Source: Burkholderia ubonensis subsp. mesacidophila (GTDB taxonomy: Bacteria; Pseudomonadota; Gammaproteobacteria; Burkholderiales; Burkholderiaceae). From it: DNA of 64,000 nucleotides. Shown here one piece after another: positions 1 through 7,369 of the stretch (position 1 is the first letter of the stretch; each line of letters opens with the position of its first letter). The position numbers were made by a program, and so were the translations under genes. The stretch is taken from the NCBI RefSeq assembly GCF_002097715.1, contig NZ_CP020738.1, positions 2,604,001 to 2,668,000 of the forward strand, read 5' to 3'. A model generated the notes under the pieces. It saw nothing but the letters and a program-made list of their open reading frames with translations, made no database searches and had not been told where the DNA came from.

Positions 1-138
1 TCCGAAGCGAGCGGCGCCGGCATCCGGACAGTAAATGCAGACATGGGCAGGCGATATCGCCGAAGACGACTGCCCTGACGGCCAACAGCTGTTGCAGGCC
101 CGAATATACTGTCCCGTTTCTTCTCGACGTTTACCGCC
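1..138 (+). other. window edge: possible tail of an upstream gene and shifted N-terminus of the next gene
   Basis: No complete gene fits here. One frame runs from base 1 to a TAA at 32-34, which could be the tail of a gene outside the window. An ATG at 35-37 follows directly and opens a reading frame beginning MQTWAGDIAEDDCPDG. That frame lies one shift away from the frame used by the next gene from 139. The peptide looks coding-like, so the true N-terminus of the 139-849 protein may lie here with a frameshift around 115-135. This is inference from codon texture only. Confidence 0.3.
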
Positions 139-849
139 TTGTACTACTGGAACCAGCCCAATTTCGAAGGACTCTTGAAGCTGGCGGAAGAGTTCGATGC
201 CCATCCCGACCTGAAGCCGCTGGCCAGCTATTGCCGCTTTCGCGAGCAGGGGCTGCGTCGTGACGCGTTCGCCGCGCTCGAAGGCTTCCTGGTCGCGTCG
301 CGGGCGTTCGACAGCGCGACGGCCCGGCGTGCCGCCGTCGACATCCTCGAGGCCAATGCGCGGACTTCGGAAGCCCATCAGTTCCTTACGCAACCGCTGA
401 CGGCGCGGTTCCTGTTTCCGACATTGCAGACGTGGAGGGTCGAAGCGCCACATGCGAACCTGCCGGTCCGGTGGCTCGGCATCCTCAAGCGCGACGATGC
501 GCTGCTGGCCGGCGCGCTCGCGATGTGCCCCGACGACACGCCGGTCAGGAAGATGCTGGTCGAGCATGCACTCGACAGCGCCGACTTCGGGACGCATCAC
601 CTCGACGAATCGGTCTTCATCGGCAGCGTCGATTACGCGCGCTCGGAGCTGGATCGCGCCAGGAATCTCATCGCCGATGCGCCGGATTCCGCGGCGTTTG
701 CCCGCCTCGCGTCGGAAGTGGACCATTTCGACCGTCTCATCGCGGACTGGCAAGTGTGGCTCCGGAATCCGGTCGGCACGTTTCCAGACTGGTGCGCGGC
801 ACAGGGGCGGGATTATCGATTCGCGGTCGCGATCTATTACGACAATTAA
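139..849 (+). CDS. hypothetical protein (236 aa, TTG start or frameshifted N-terminus)
   Basis: I do not recognise this family. It encodes a soluble, acidic, helix-rich protein of about 236 residues without signal peptide or membrane segment. The C-terminus ends in VAIYYDN. The only in-frame start is TTG at 139, with no convincing ribosome-binding site; the frame is closed upstream by TGA at 76-78. A coding-like stretch in another frame begins at the ATG at 35, so the gene may carry a frameshift. It lies 16 bp upstream of another unknown gene on the same strand, so the two are probably co-transcribed. Confidence 0.55.
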   Translation: MYYWNQPNFEGLLKLAEEFDAHPDLKPLASYCRFREQGLRRDAFAALEGFLVASRAFDSATARRAAVDILEANARTSEAHQFLTQPLTARFLFPTLQTWRVEAPHANLPVRWLGILKRDDALLAGALAMCPDDTPVRKMLVEHALDSADFGTHHLDESVFIGSVDYARSELDRARNLIADAPDSAAFARLASEVDHFDRLIADWQVWLRNPVGTFPDWCAAQGRDYRFAVAIYYDN

Positions 850-865
850 TCGAGCACCCTTAAAA

Positions 866-1411
866 ATGCCTATGCAACTCGACACACAATTTGGCGTAGT
901 CACGATCGTGAATGAGCCGACTTATACATTCGGATCGCAAGACAATATTCACGCCTATCCTCTCGAATTACGTCTCGGGAACGACTCCCCGTCTTCCGTT
1001 CACGGAGTCGAGCTGAATGGGTGTCGCGTTGCGGTCGTCGGTGCCGGCGCCGGATGCTCAGCGGTACATGCGCATTCGGCCGTCGCGATCGACGACAGGC
1101 TGTACCTGGCCGTAGGCAATCATGTCGCCTGCCTGTCGTTGAGTTCACCGCATCCGCTGGTCTGGTCGACCCGCGTTGATATGGCGACATGCTTTGGCAT
1201 TTACTGGGAAAGCGACCGGGCTGCCCTGATCTCGCACGGGGAAATCGAAATTGCGCGCCTGTCGCTACAGGGTAAGGTCATGTGGTCGGCATCCGGTGCA
1301 GACATATTCACCGAACGCGTTCGCTTGCTGCCTGACTGTATCGAGGCTATCGATTTCAATCACGATATTTACCAGATTGACTACGCGACCGGAGCGTCGC
1401 ATATGCGCTGA
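866..1411 (+). CDS. hypothetical protein (181 aa)
   Basis: Unknown soluble protein beginning MPMQLDTQFG. I chose the ATG at 866 because it lies just after the stop of the preceding gene. The sequence is rich in beta-type segments with recurring small hydrophobic and Trp-containing strands, for example PLVWSTRV, GIYWES and KVMWSAS. This is reminiscent of a short beta-propeller-like fold, which is inference only. There is no signal peptide. With the preceding gene it forms an apparent two-gene unit of unknown role. Its lower GC than the downstream genes suggests accessory DNA. Confidence 0.6.
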   Translation: MPMQLDTQFGVVTIVNEPTYTFGSQDNIHAYPLELRLGNDSPSSVHGVELNGCRVAVVGAGAGCSAVHAHSAVAIDDRLYLAVGNHVACLSLSSPHPLVWSTRVDMATCFGIYWESDRAALISHGEIEIARLSLQGKVMWSASGADIFTERVRLLPDCIEAIDFNHDIYQIDYATGASHMR

Positions 1412-1482
1412 CGGCAACGAGCACGGTTGAAACCGCTCTGGGCGATACACAGTGGCCGTCCCCGACAGTAACCAAAGTCCAT

Positions 1483-2034
1483 CTACGCCCGCCGCTCCCG
1501 CTTGAGCAACCCATACAACGCACTATCCGACACCTCGTCCCCGACCATCCAGCGCTCACGCAGCAGCCCCTCCTGAACAAATCCGAGCCGTTCGAGCACA
1601 CGCGCCGACGCGGCATTGCGCGGGTCGATATCCGCCTCGATCCGGCGCAGATCCAGCGTGCCGAACGCGTGCTCGACCAGCGCGGCAGCCGCTTCACTCG
1701 AATATCCGCGTCCCCAATGCGTGCGGGTCAGGCAAAAACCGATTTCCGCCCGCCGGCAGGGTTCATGCAAGTTGAACAGCGCGCATTCCCCGAGCACTTC
1801 ACCGGTTTCGCGCAACTCGATGGCGCAAGTAAGGTCCTCGCCGCTGGCGAACGTCCTCAGCTTGCAAGCGACGCGCTCCGTTGCCTGATCCAGGCGCGTC
1901 ATCGCCGGAAACGAGAAATAGCGCATCGCCTCCGCATCCGACCAGATCGCGAACAGCGCGTGTACGTCATCTTCTCGAAGCGGCCGCAGGTTCAGGCGGG
2001 CGGTGGTCAGCGTGACGGGCTCGAACAATGGCAT
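1483..2034 (-). CDS. GNAT family N-acetyltransferase (RimJ/RimL type)
   Basis: A 183-residue acetyl-CoA-dependent N-acetyltransferase. The start MPLFEPVTLTTARLNLRPL is the typical N-terminal strand of the RimJ/RimL/ribosomal-protein-acetyltransferase branch (LxLRPLxxxD). The acetyl-CoA-binding region is seen as IGFCLTRTHWGRGYSSEAAAA (Q/R-x-x-G-x-G/A type), followed by NAASARVLERLGFVQEG, a hallmark of the family C-terminus. I chose the internal ATG at 2034 because the longer frame adds a non-homologous, proline-rich N-terminus. The acceptor substrate cannot be told from sequence. It is convergent with the unknown pair upstream and transcribed alone. Confidence 0.85.
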   Translation of the reverse strand: MPLFEPVTLTTARLNLRPLREDDVHALFAIWSDAEAMRYFSFPAMTRLDQATERVACKLRTFASGEDLTCAIELRETGEVLGECALFNLHEPCRRAEIGFCLTRTHWGRGYSSEAAAALVEHAFGTLDLRRIEADIDPRNAASARVLERLGFVQEGLLRERWMVGDEVSDSALYGLLKRERRA

Positions 2035-2267
2035 GGCGGCAGGCGGGCAGGCATGAAAAATGGGCGGCCCATTAAAACATGGGGGCCACCCGCCAACAAC
2101 TGTATGAAGAAGCAGTGTCGGCATCCGCTTTCGGGCGCACTTGGCCCGCGCCCCCGGTCGCGGGTATGCTTGATCCTCGCACGGGCCCTTCGGCCGCCCC
2201 CAGCCGCACACATCGACCGAACCAGCCCGCCCCCCGTCCCCGGATCACTCGCTTTCAGCAAACATCG

Positions 2268-3509
2268 ATGGATTTCGACGTCATCGTTCTAGGCGCAGGC
2301 ATCGTCGGCGTCTCCACCGCCCTCCATCTCCAGGACCGCGGCCGCAAGGTCGCCCTCGTCGATCGCGGCGCGCCCGGCGAAGGCACGAGCTTCGGCAACG
2401 CGGGGCTGATCGAGCGCTCGTCCGTCGAGCCCTACCCGTTCCCGCGCAGCCCGCTCACGCTGCTGCGCTACGCGTTGAACCGCTCGACCGACCTCTACTG
2501 GCACGGCGCCTCGCTGCCCGCGTTCGCGCCGTGGCTCGCGCGTTTCTGGTGGGAATCCGCGCCGCAGCGCCACGCGGCGGCCGCGCGCGACATGCTGCCG
2601 CTGATCGAGCGCTGCATCGTCGAGCACGACGCGTTGATCGCGCGCGCGGGCGCCCACGCGCTGGTGCGCGCGAGCGGCTGGCTGGAAGCGTTCCGCTCAC
2701 CCGCCGCCTTCCAGCGCGGCATCGCCGAAGCGCAGCTCACCGCGCGCCGCCACGGGCTCGGCGTGACGCCGCTCGACGCGGCGGCGCTGCTCGCGCAGGA
2801 GCCGAGCCTCGCGCCAGGCTTCTGCGGCGCGCTGCACTGGCTCGACCCGAAGAGCGTCGTCGATCCCGCCGGCCTCGTCAAAGCCTATGCGCGGCTCTTC
2901 GAACAAAACGGCGGCACGCTGCTGCACGGCGACGCGTCGAGCCTCGACGCGCTGTCGCCCGGCTGGCAGGTCGCGACGCACGACGGCGCGGCGGCGGCGC
3001 CGGCCGTCGTCGTCGCGCTCGGCCCGTGGTCGGACACCGTGTTCGGGAAATTCGGCTACCGGATTCCGCTGCGCGAGAAGCGCGGCTATCACATGCACTA
3101 CGCGCCGTCGGCGCACGGCGCGCTGTCCGCGCCGATCGTCGATCGCGAATACGGCTACGTGATCGCGCCGATGCAGCGCGGGCTGCGCCTGACGACCGGC
3201 GTCGAGATCGCGCGCCGCCGCGTGCCGCCGACCGGCGTGCAGCTCGACCGCGCGGAACGGCTCGCGCGCCCGCTGTTCGGCTTCGGCGAGCGGCTCGATC
3301 CGCAGCCGTGGCTCGGCTTCCGGCCGTGCACGCCGGACATGCGACCGGTGATCGGCCCCGCGCCCGCGCATCGCGGGCTGTGGTTCGCGTTCGGGCACAA
3401 CCATCACGGGCTGACGCTCGGGCCCGTCACGGGCCGCCTGCTCGCGGAAATGATGACCGGCGAAGCGCCCTTTACCGACCCGTCGCCGTATCGCGCCGAC
3501 CGCTTCTGA
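2268..3509 (+). CDS. FAD-dependent oxidoreductase, DadA / D-amino-acid dehydrogenase family
   Basis: A 413-residue flavoprotein of the DAO superfamily. The N-terminus MDFDVIVLGAGIVGVSTAL is a GxGxxG dinucleotide-binding fold. GTSFGNAGLIERSSVEPYPFPRSP and the C-terminal GHNHHGLTLGPVTGRLLAEM are characteristic of DadA-like amino-acid or imino-acid dehydrogenases. The substrate is not established; no partner DadB subunit is adjacent. The last 165 bases, with the following intergenic sequence, are duplicated about 2.08 kb downstream, flanking a low-GC islet. In the ancestral arrangement the gene was convergent with the gntR gene of the fucose operon. Confidence 0.85.
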   Translation: MDFDVIVLGAGIVGVSTALHLQDRGRKVALVDRGAPGEGTSFGNAGLIERSSVEPYPFPRSPLTLLRYALNRSTDLYWHGASLPAFAPWLARFWWESAPQRHAAAARDMLPLIERCIVEHDALIARAGAHALVRASGWLEAFRSPAAFQRGIAEAQLTARRHGLGVTPLDAAALLAQEPSLAPGFCGALHWLDPKSVVDPAGLVKAYARLFEQNGGTLLHGDASSLDALSPGWQVATHDGAAAAPAVVVALGPWSDTVFGKFGYRIPLREKRGYHMHYAPSAHGALSAPIVDREYGYVIAPMQRGLRLTTGVEIARRRVPPTGVQLDRAERLARPLFGFGERLDPQPWLGFRPCTPDMRPVIGPAPAHRGLWFAFGHNHHGLTLGPVTGRLLAEMMTGEAPFTDPSPYRADRF

Positions 3510-3571
3510 ACGGCGCGCGGCGGCGCCGCGTCAAGCTCAATCGCAGGCGCGCCCGAAGATGCGGATCACCG
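3345..3571 (+). repeat. 227-bp direct repeat, copy A
   Basis: This stretch holds the 3' end of the dadA-like gene, the spacer, and 36 bp of gntR 3' coding sequence in reverse. It recurs at 5422-5648 in the same orientation with only a few differences, for example aaccatcac versus aaccaccac and gacgctcg versus gacactcg. Copy A is attached to the intact flavoprotein gene. Identity stops exactly after gatcaccg in both copies. Confidence 0.95.
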
Positions 3572-3624
3572 CAGCGTGCATTAATTCTCAACCTTCGATT
3601 TCAATTTTTGAGAGAGAAGAGAGA

Positions 3625-4062
3625 CTAACACTCCCCCTCGTCATCCAATCCATAACTGCACGCAAATGGATCGTGCCACTTATTGTATTTATAAAACAAG
3701 TGGACGTAGTCTCCTCGCGCCCACACGATGCCGCCAGTTCCGCTGGATGATATCGTCCACGCTCCCTTGCTCTTATCACTGTATTCAATCGACCCTGTTG
3801 CATAACAATCAGAATAGCGTTGAGTCGTCCCAACATAGCTCTCAACAGGATAAGCCTTTAGAAAATATCTACGCACCTGACTCAACGTTGGCACAAACGT
3901 CTTACACGCCTCGACAATTCCTCGATCATTTTCGTTTTTGCTCAGCCCGATCCCATCAATAGTCAAGCGAGTGATGTCCCGCGAGTAGCTACATTGCATA
4001 AAAAAAGAAAGACTCATGGCTACGAGTGCATGCAAGATGCAACCAGAAAGTCGGATTACCAT
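3625..4062 (-). CDS. secreted hypothetical protein, probable immunity protein of the adjacent amidase
   Basis: A 145-residue protein with an N-terminal hydrophobic stretch (residues about 4-25, ending FFMQCSYS) that looks like a Sec signal peptide. The Cys context is not a canonical lipobox. The mature part contains several Cys residues and ends DDEGEC. Its ATG overlaps the stop codon of the upstream amidase by 7 bp, so translation is coupled. The placement immediately after a peptidoglycan amidase, with export to the periplasm, fits an immunity protein that protects the producer. The family itself is not recognised; the role is inferred from context. Confidence 0.75.
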   Translation of the reverse strand: MVIRLSGCILHALVAMSLSFFMQCSYSRDITRLTIDGIGLSKNENDRGIVEACKTFVPTLSQVRRYFLKAYPVESYVGTTQRYSDCYATGSIEYSDKSKGAWTISSSGTGGIVWARGDYVHLFYKYNKWHDPFACSYGLDDEGEC

Positions 4063-4652
4063 TTTGCCGTACTCGCTTCAGTCAAATTCTTACGCCCGAT
4101 CTCCGGATGCCTGTAAATTTCCTGAGCAGAAACCTTAAAGGTGCAAATCAACTCTGCAACCAGCCATTTCAGCGATGCATTCTGTTGATCCGTAACGGCC
4201 TCGTACACCTCTTGCTTCTCCGGGCCAATCGCCTTTCCGACCAGCTCAATTCCAATGGAATCACCATTAGACGGAAACCGATCAGGAAATGTTTTCTTCA
4301 TTTCGTGCCTTGTGAGCGCGACAGGGCTTTTACTCATCCCGATTGCTGCCTTGAGTTCAACAGGAGTGCACTTGCTTGTCACGATGCAACGGGATTGCAT
4401 TCTTCCGACGTGATTTGTTTTCTTAAGCAAAGAGGCCGTTTGGTAAATTTCCCCATTCTTATCGATCAGGAAATGCGCACCGTCCGCCCCCTTCTCACTG
4501 TAGCTACCAAACACACTATCCTTCGTAAAACTATCCGTTTGATGCACGACAATGCCATTCACGATGTCCATTGCCCCGCGCTCTATTGCCGGAAAAATTT
4601 TCACCGTGACGCGCTCCGCATCCACATGGCCATTTTTCGAAATGAACAGCAC
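4056..4652 (-). CDS. N-acetylmuramoyl-L-alanine amidase (PGRP/Amidase_2-like), probable T6SS effector
   Basis: A 198-residue enzyme predicted to cut the bond between MurNAc and L-Ala in peptidoglycan. Amidase_2-type motifs are visible: GIVVHQTDS (first zinc His), GAHFLIDKNGEIYQ, NHVGR, SIGIELVG, and IYRHPEIGRKNLTEAS (second zinc His). The usual third ligand, Asp in a KxDPG motif, is absent; a Glu in NLTEAS is the nearest candidate. There is no signal peptide, which fits delivery by a T6SS. I chose GTG at 4652 because aaggagg precedes it by 6 bases; the ATG at 4670 lies before that site. It follows hcp closely and overlaps the immunity gene. Confidence 0.85.
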   Translation of the reverse strand: MLFISKNGHVDAERVTVKIFPAIERGAMDIVNGIVVHQTDSFTKDSVFGSYSEKGADGAHFLIDKNGEIYQTASLLKKTNHVGRMQSRCIVTSKCTPVELKAAIGMSKSPVALTRHEMKKTFPDRFPSNGDSIGIELVGKAIGPEKQEVYEAVTDQQNASLKWLVAELICTFKVSAQEIYRHPEIGRKNLTEASTAKW

Positions 4653-4670
4653 GCTCAACCTCCTTATCAT

Positions 4671-5171
4671 TCAAACAATCGTGTTTGCCTTGATGTCGTA
4701 GCCCATCGTCACCGCTCCACCATTGCCACCTCTGGCGTTCTGGATCACGTACTCTTGTCTCACACGAGCGAATGACAAACGCACCTCTTCTCGCGGCATC
4801 GCCATATTGCAATTGCTCGCGGCAGTGACTTGCGCTATCAGCACACCTTCCATCGTGATTTTTAGATACTCAAGCGGTTCACCTCCCGCTTTTCGCATCA
4901 CCAATACCGCCTCCGGAATATGCTTACCAAGCAAATAATACTGAACAAGATTCGGGCTTGCGCAATCGATGTAATGCTCGAACAGCATATCCCCGACTGT
5001 AGCCTTGCCTGTGCCTCCGCCGCTCCCCAAACGCATATTCGATTGCTGGCTGACAGTCCAATTCCATGTAATTACCTCAATTTCATTCCCATGGCTTGCA
5101 TCCCGATATTCACCATTTATGCCATCCAACCTCAAAAAATATCTTGACCCATGCGAAATCCCCTCCGTCAA
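4671..5171 (-). CDS. hcp: Hcp family type VI secretion tube protein (N-terminal frame disrupted)
   Basis: The protein matches the Hcp1 family along its length: LRLDGINGEYRDASHGNEIE, then VITWNW, the GSGGGTGKATVGD loop, FEHYIDCASPNL, GKHIPEAVLVMRKAGG, PLEYLKITMEGVLI and the C-terminal GYDIKANTIV. Hcp stacks as hexamer rings and often carries small effectors in its lumen. In the open frame the only start is TTG at 5171, without a good ribosome-binding site. A well-placed ATG at 5152 (ggagggg upstream) would give MGQDIF, the family-typical start, but runs into TGA after a run of six T. Seven T would restore MGQDIFLRLDG. So the gene may carry a one-base contraction, a slippage site or a sequencing error. 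Confidence 0.85.
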   Translation of the reverse strand: MTEGISHGSRYFLRLDGINGEYRDASHGNEIEVITWNWTVSQQSNMRLGSGGGTGKATVGDMLFEHYIDCASPNLVQYYLLGKHIPEAVLVMRKAGGEPLEYLKITMEGVLIAQVTAASNCNMAMPREEVRLSFARVRQEYVIQNARGGNGGAVTMGYDIKANTIV

Positions 5172-5421
5172 ACCACCGACTTATTCATAAGAAAAATTAT
5201 TATAGGTCGATATTTTTTTAGATAGTAAATATCAGAATAATTCCATAGACTCACGTCCATGCTCGATGCGCGGCGCCGAGGAACGGTTCGGGGTCTGGCT
5301 AACTGAACGATGCGGTGTGGATCGAGCTGATGACGGCCGGCTATTACGATCCGAACGCAGCAGCGACGATCGAAGGAACGTTGACCAACGTGCAGCTCAA
5401 CCGCACGGAACGGCTCGCGCG
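5172..5421. other. intergenic region with a coding-like fragment and a partial dadA-like duplicate
   Basis: The first about 80 bases are very AT-rich and probably contain the hcp promoter. From about 5293 the plus strand reads LNDAVWIELMTAGYYDPNAA and on to a TGA at 5427, a coding-like fragment without start that I cannot assign. Bases about 5384-5421 resemble 3231-3270 of the flavoprotein gene with about four mismatches, followed by a jump equivalent to a 74-base deletion before the long repeat begins. No intact gene is present. Confidence 0.6.
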
Positions 5422-5648
5422 CCGGTGATCGGCCCCGCGCCCGCGCATCGCGGGCTGTGGTTCGCGTTCGGGCACAACCACCACGGGCTGACACTCGGGC
5501 CCGTCACGGGCCGCCTGCTCGCGGAAATGATGACCGGCGAAGCGCCCTTTACCGACCCGTCGCCGTATCGCGCCGACCGCTTCTGAACGGCGCGCGGCGG
5601 CGCCGCGTCAAGCTCAATCGCAGGCGCGCCCGAAGATGCGGATCACCG
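5422..5648 (+). repeat. 227-bp direct repeat, copy B
   Basis: Second copy of the sequence at 3345-3571. It carries a headless duplicate of the last 54 codons of the dadA-like gene and the genuine 3' end of gntR. The flavoprotein fragment has no start and is presumed non-functional. Copy B is joined to the intact gntR gene, whereas copy A is joined to the intact flavoprotein gene. Confidence 0.95.
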
Positions 5649-6372
5649 AATCCAGATGCTCGGCCATCGCGCGCCGCGCGGCGTCCGCGTCGCGCGCGCG
5701 GATCGCGTCGAGAATCGCGCGGTGCTCGAGTTCCGAACGGTGCGGCATGTCGCTCGGCATATAGAGCGACTGCAGCCGCTGGAACATCGGGTCGTACTTG
5801 TGCGCGAGCAGTTGCTTGATCATCAGCGCATAGGCCGGGTTGTCGCTCGCTTCGGCGATCCGGATATGAAACAGCCGATCGCCGGGGTGCGTGAGCGACC
5901 CGCTGCGGTTGTCTTCCTCGTTGCGCAGGAAGGCCTCGTGGATACCTGCGATCTGCGCGTCCGAGCCGTGCGTCGCGGCCAGCGCCGCGGCCTCCGGCTC
6001 GATCAGCCGGCGCGCCTGCAGCAACGCGAACGGCGGGATTTCCGTATCGAGATCGAGCGCGATGCCGAGCTCGGGGTCGATCTCGATCACCGCGAGCGCG
6101 CCGGGCTGCGCGCTCCGTTCGGGCGGCAGCGCAGCCGCCTCGGGATGGCGGACCTTCACGCCGTCGCCGACGCGCACGCTGACGAGCCCGCTCACCTCGA
6201 GCGCGATCAGCGCCTCGCGCACCGACGTGCGCGACACGCCGAATTGCTCGGCCAGCTCGCGCTCGGGCGGCAGATAGCTGCCCGGCGGAAAAGCGCCGGA
6301 CGCGATCATCGAGCTCAGCCGGTCGGCGATCTGCTGGTAGAGGCGGCGGTTCTGAATCGGCTGGATGGACAT
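5614..6372 (-). CDS. GntR family (FadR/FCD) transcriptional regulator, probable fucose-operon repressor
   Basis: A 252-residue regulator. The N-terminal winged helix-turn-helix reads YQQIADRLSSMIASGAFPPG then PPERELAEQFGVSRTSVREAL and the wing VRVGDGVKV. The C-terminal all-helical FCD domain includes ARRLIEPEAAALAATHG and metal/ligand-type His positions in FHIRIAE and EHRAI. I start at MSIQPIQNRRLYQQ (6372); the longer frame adds an unrelated N-terminus. It is the last gene on the strand of the fucose catabolic operon, so a role as its ligand-responsive repressor is inferred. Its final codons lie in direct repeat B. Confidence 0.88.
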   Translation of the reverse strand: MSIQPIQNRRLYQQIADRLSSMIASGAFPPGSYLPPERELAEQFGVSRTSVREALIALEVSGLVSVRVGDGVKVRHPEAAALPPERSAQPGALAVIEIDPELGIALDLDTEIPPFALLQARRLIEPEAAALAATHGSDAQIAGIHEAFLRNEEDNRSGSLTHPGDRLFHIRIAEASDNPAYALMIKQLLAHKYDPMFQRLQSLYMPSDMPHRSELEHRAILDAIRARDADAARRAMAEHLDSVIRIFGRACD

Positions 6373-6403
6373 ACGCTGAAGCGGGTCGTCGGTTTCGGGG
6401 GAT

Positions 6404-6427
6404 GCGGCGGGAAGAAATTCCCGCCGC
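6404..6427. other. 10-bp perfect hairpin with GAAA loop between fucose hydrolase and gntR genes
   Basis: GCGGCGGGAA, a four-base GAAA loop, and TTCCCGCCGC form a perfect stem-loop just before gntR. There is no T run on either strand, so it is not a classical terminator. It may stabilise or attenuate the operon mRNA before the regulator gene. A TATAGAAT-like sequence lies just upstream on the minus strand. Confidence 0.5.
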
Positions 6428-6469
6428 AAACGTTATCGTTATTCTATATGCCGGCATCGAAGCCGCGCG

Positions 6470-7342
6470 TCACGCCGCCACCCCATAGCAACGCGCCGCC
6501 GTGCCGCCCCACACCGCGCGCCGCTCGGGCTCCGACAAGCGCGTCGCCGCCCATCGCTCGACCCGTGCGACGACCTCGTCATACGAAGCAGCCAGCAGGC
6601 ACACGGGCCAATCGGAACCGAACATCAGGCGCTGCGGACCGAAGACCTCCAGCGCGACATCCACGCAACGCTCGATATGGCTGTAGTCCCGCGGCCGCAG
6701 GCCGCGCGCCCAGTCCGCTTCCGTCACGAGCCCGGACAGCTTGCACGCGACGTGCGGCAGCGCACCCAACGCGCGCAATGCGTCGCGCCAATGCGGAAAG
6801 GCCGTTTCGTCGCGGTCGAATTCGGCGAGCGCGGGCTTGCCGAGATGGTCGAGCACGAGCCAGTGCGCATCATGGCGGGCGCAGAAATCGCGCACGTCCG
6901 GCAACTGGCGCTGAAACACCAGCACGTCGTACACGTAGCGCTGCGCCTGCAGCCACGCGATGCCGCGATCGAATGCCGGCCGGGACACGAACGCGGCGAC
7001 GTCGCCTTCGTCCTGGACCTGATGGCGAAACCCGAGCAGCTTGTCTCGCCCCCACTCGGCCACGTGGTCCGCGAGCCGCGGGGAACCGAGGTCCGCCCAG
7101 CCGACGACACCCGCGATGCGCGCGTCGCCGCGCGCGAGGCCGAGCAGGAATGCGGTTTCGTCGCGTCCGGCGCGCGCCTGCACGGCGATCGACCGGTCCA
7201 GCGCGTGCGCGTGCAGAAGCGGATGCAGTTCGGCCGGCAGACGGTCGCGGGCAAGCACGTCCATGCCCGCGCCGATCCACGGGTAGTGTTCCGCGCGATA
7301 GCGCCAGAAGTGCTGATGGGAATCGATGCGCAAGTCGGTCAT
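6470..7342 (-). CDS. amidohydrolase family protein, probable L-fuconolactonase
   Basis: A 290-residue amidohydrolase-2 family enzyme. The N-terminal RIDSHQHFWRY is the metal-binding HxH motif of the L-fuconolactone/L-rhamnonolactone hydrolase branch. Later landmarks are WLVLDHLGKP, CKLSGLVTEADW and MFGSDWPVC (the conserved C-terminal Asp). It would hydrolyse L-fucono-lactone, the product of the dehydrogenase encoded upstream, to L-fuconate. It sits 3' of the transporter genes and 97 bp before gntR. The assignment relies on family motif plus operon context. Confidence 0.87.
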   Translation of the reverse strand: MTDLRIDSHQHFWRYRAEHYPWIGAGMDVLARDRLPAELHPLLHAHALDRSIAVQARAGRDETAFLLGLARGDARIAGVVGWADLGSPRLADHVAEWGRDKLLGFRHQVQDEGDVAAFVSRPAFDRGIAWLQAQRYVYDVLVFQRQLPDVRDFCARHDAHWLVLDHLGKPALAEFDRDETAFPHWRDALRALGALPHVACKLSGLVTEADWARGLRPRDYSHIERCVDVALEVFGPQRLMFGSDWPVCLLAASYDEVVARVERWAATRLSEPERRAVWGGTAARCYGVAA

Positions 7343-7369
7343 GGGAATGTCGGAGTGCGTCGGCCCGGC

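Larger units (their letters stand above)
3572..5421. other. low-GC islet: orphan hcp, amidase and immunity cassette between direct repeats
   Basis: About 1.85 kb of visibly AT-richer DNA separates the two repeat copies. It encodes three minus-strand genes in the order hcp, amidase, secreted small protein, with no transposase or integrase. The arrangement has the logic of an auxiliary type VI secretion module: carrier and tube protein, cell-wall-degrading effector, periplasmic immunity protein. Direct repeats of chromosomal sequence rather than short target duplications suggest homologous (Campbell-type) integration. No core T6SS genes occur in this window. Confidence 0.75.

Noticed and set aside
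3572..5421. Islet considered as an insertion sequence or prophage
   Set aside because: No transposase, integrase or phage gene and no short terminal inverted repeats were seen; flanking repeats are chromosomal gene ends.
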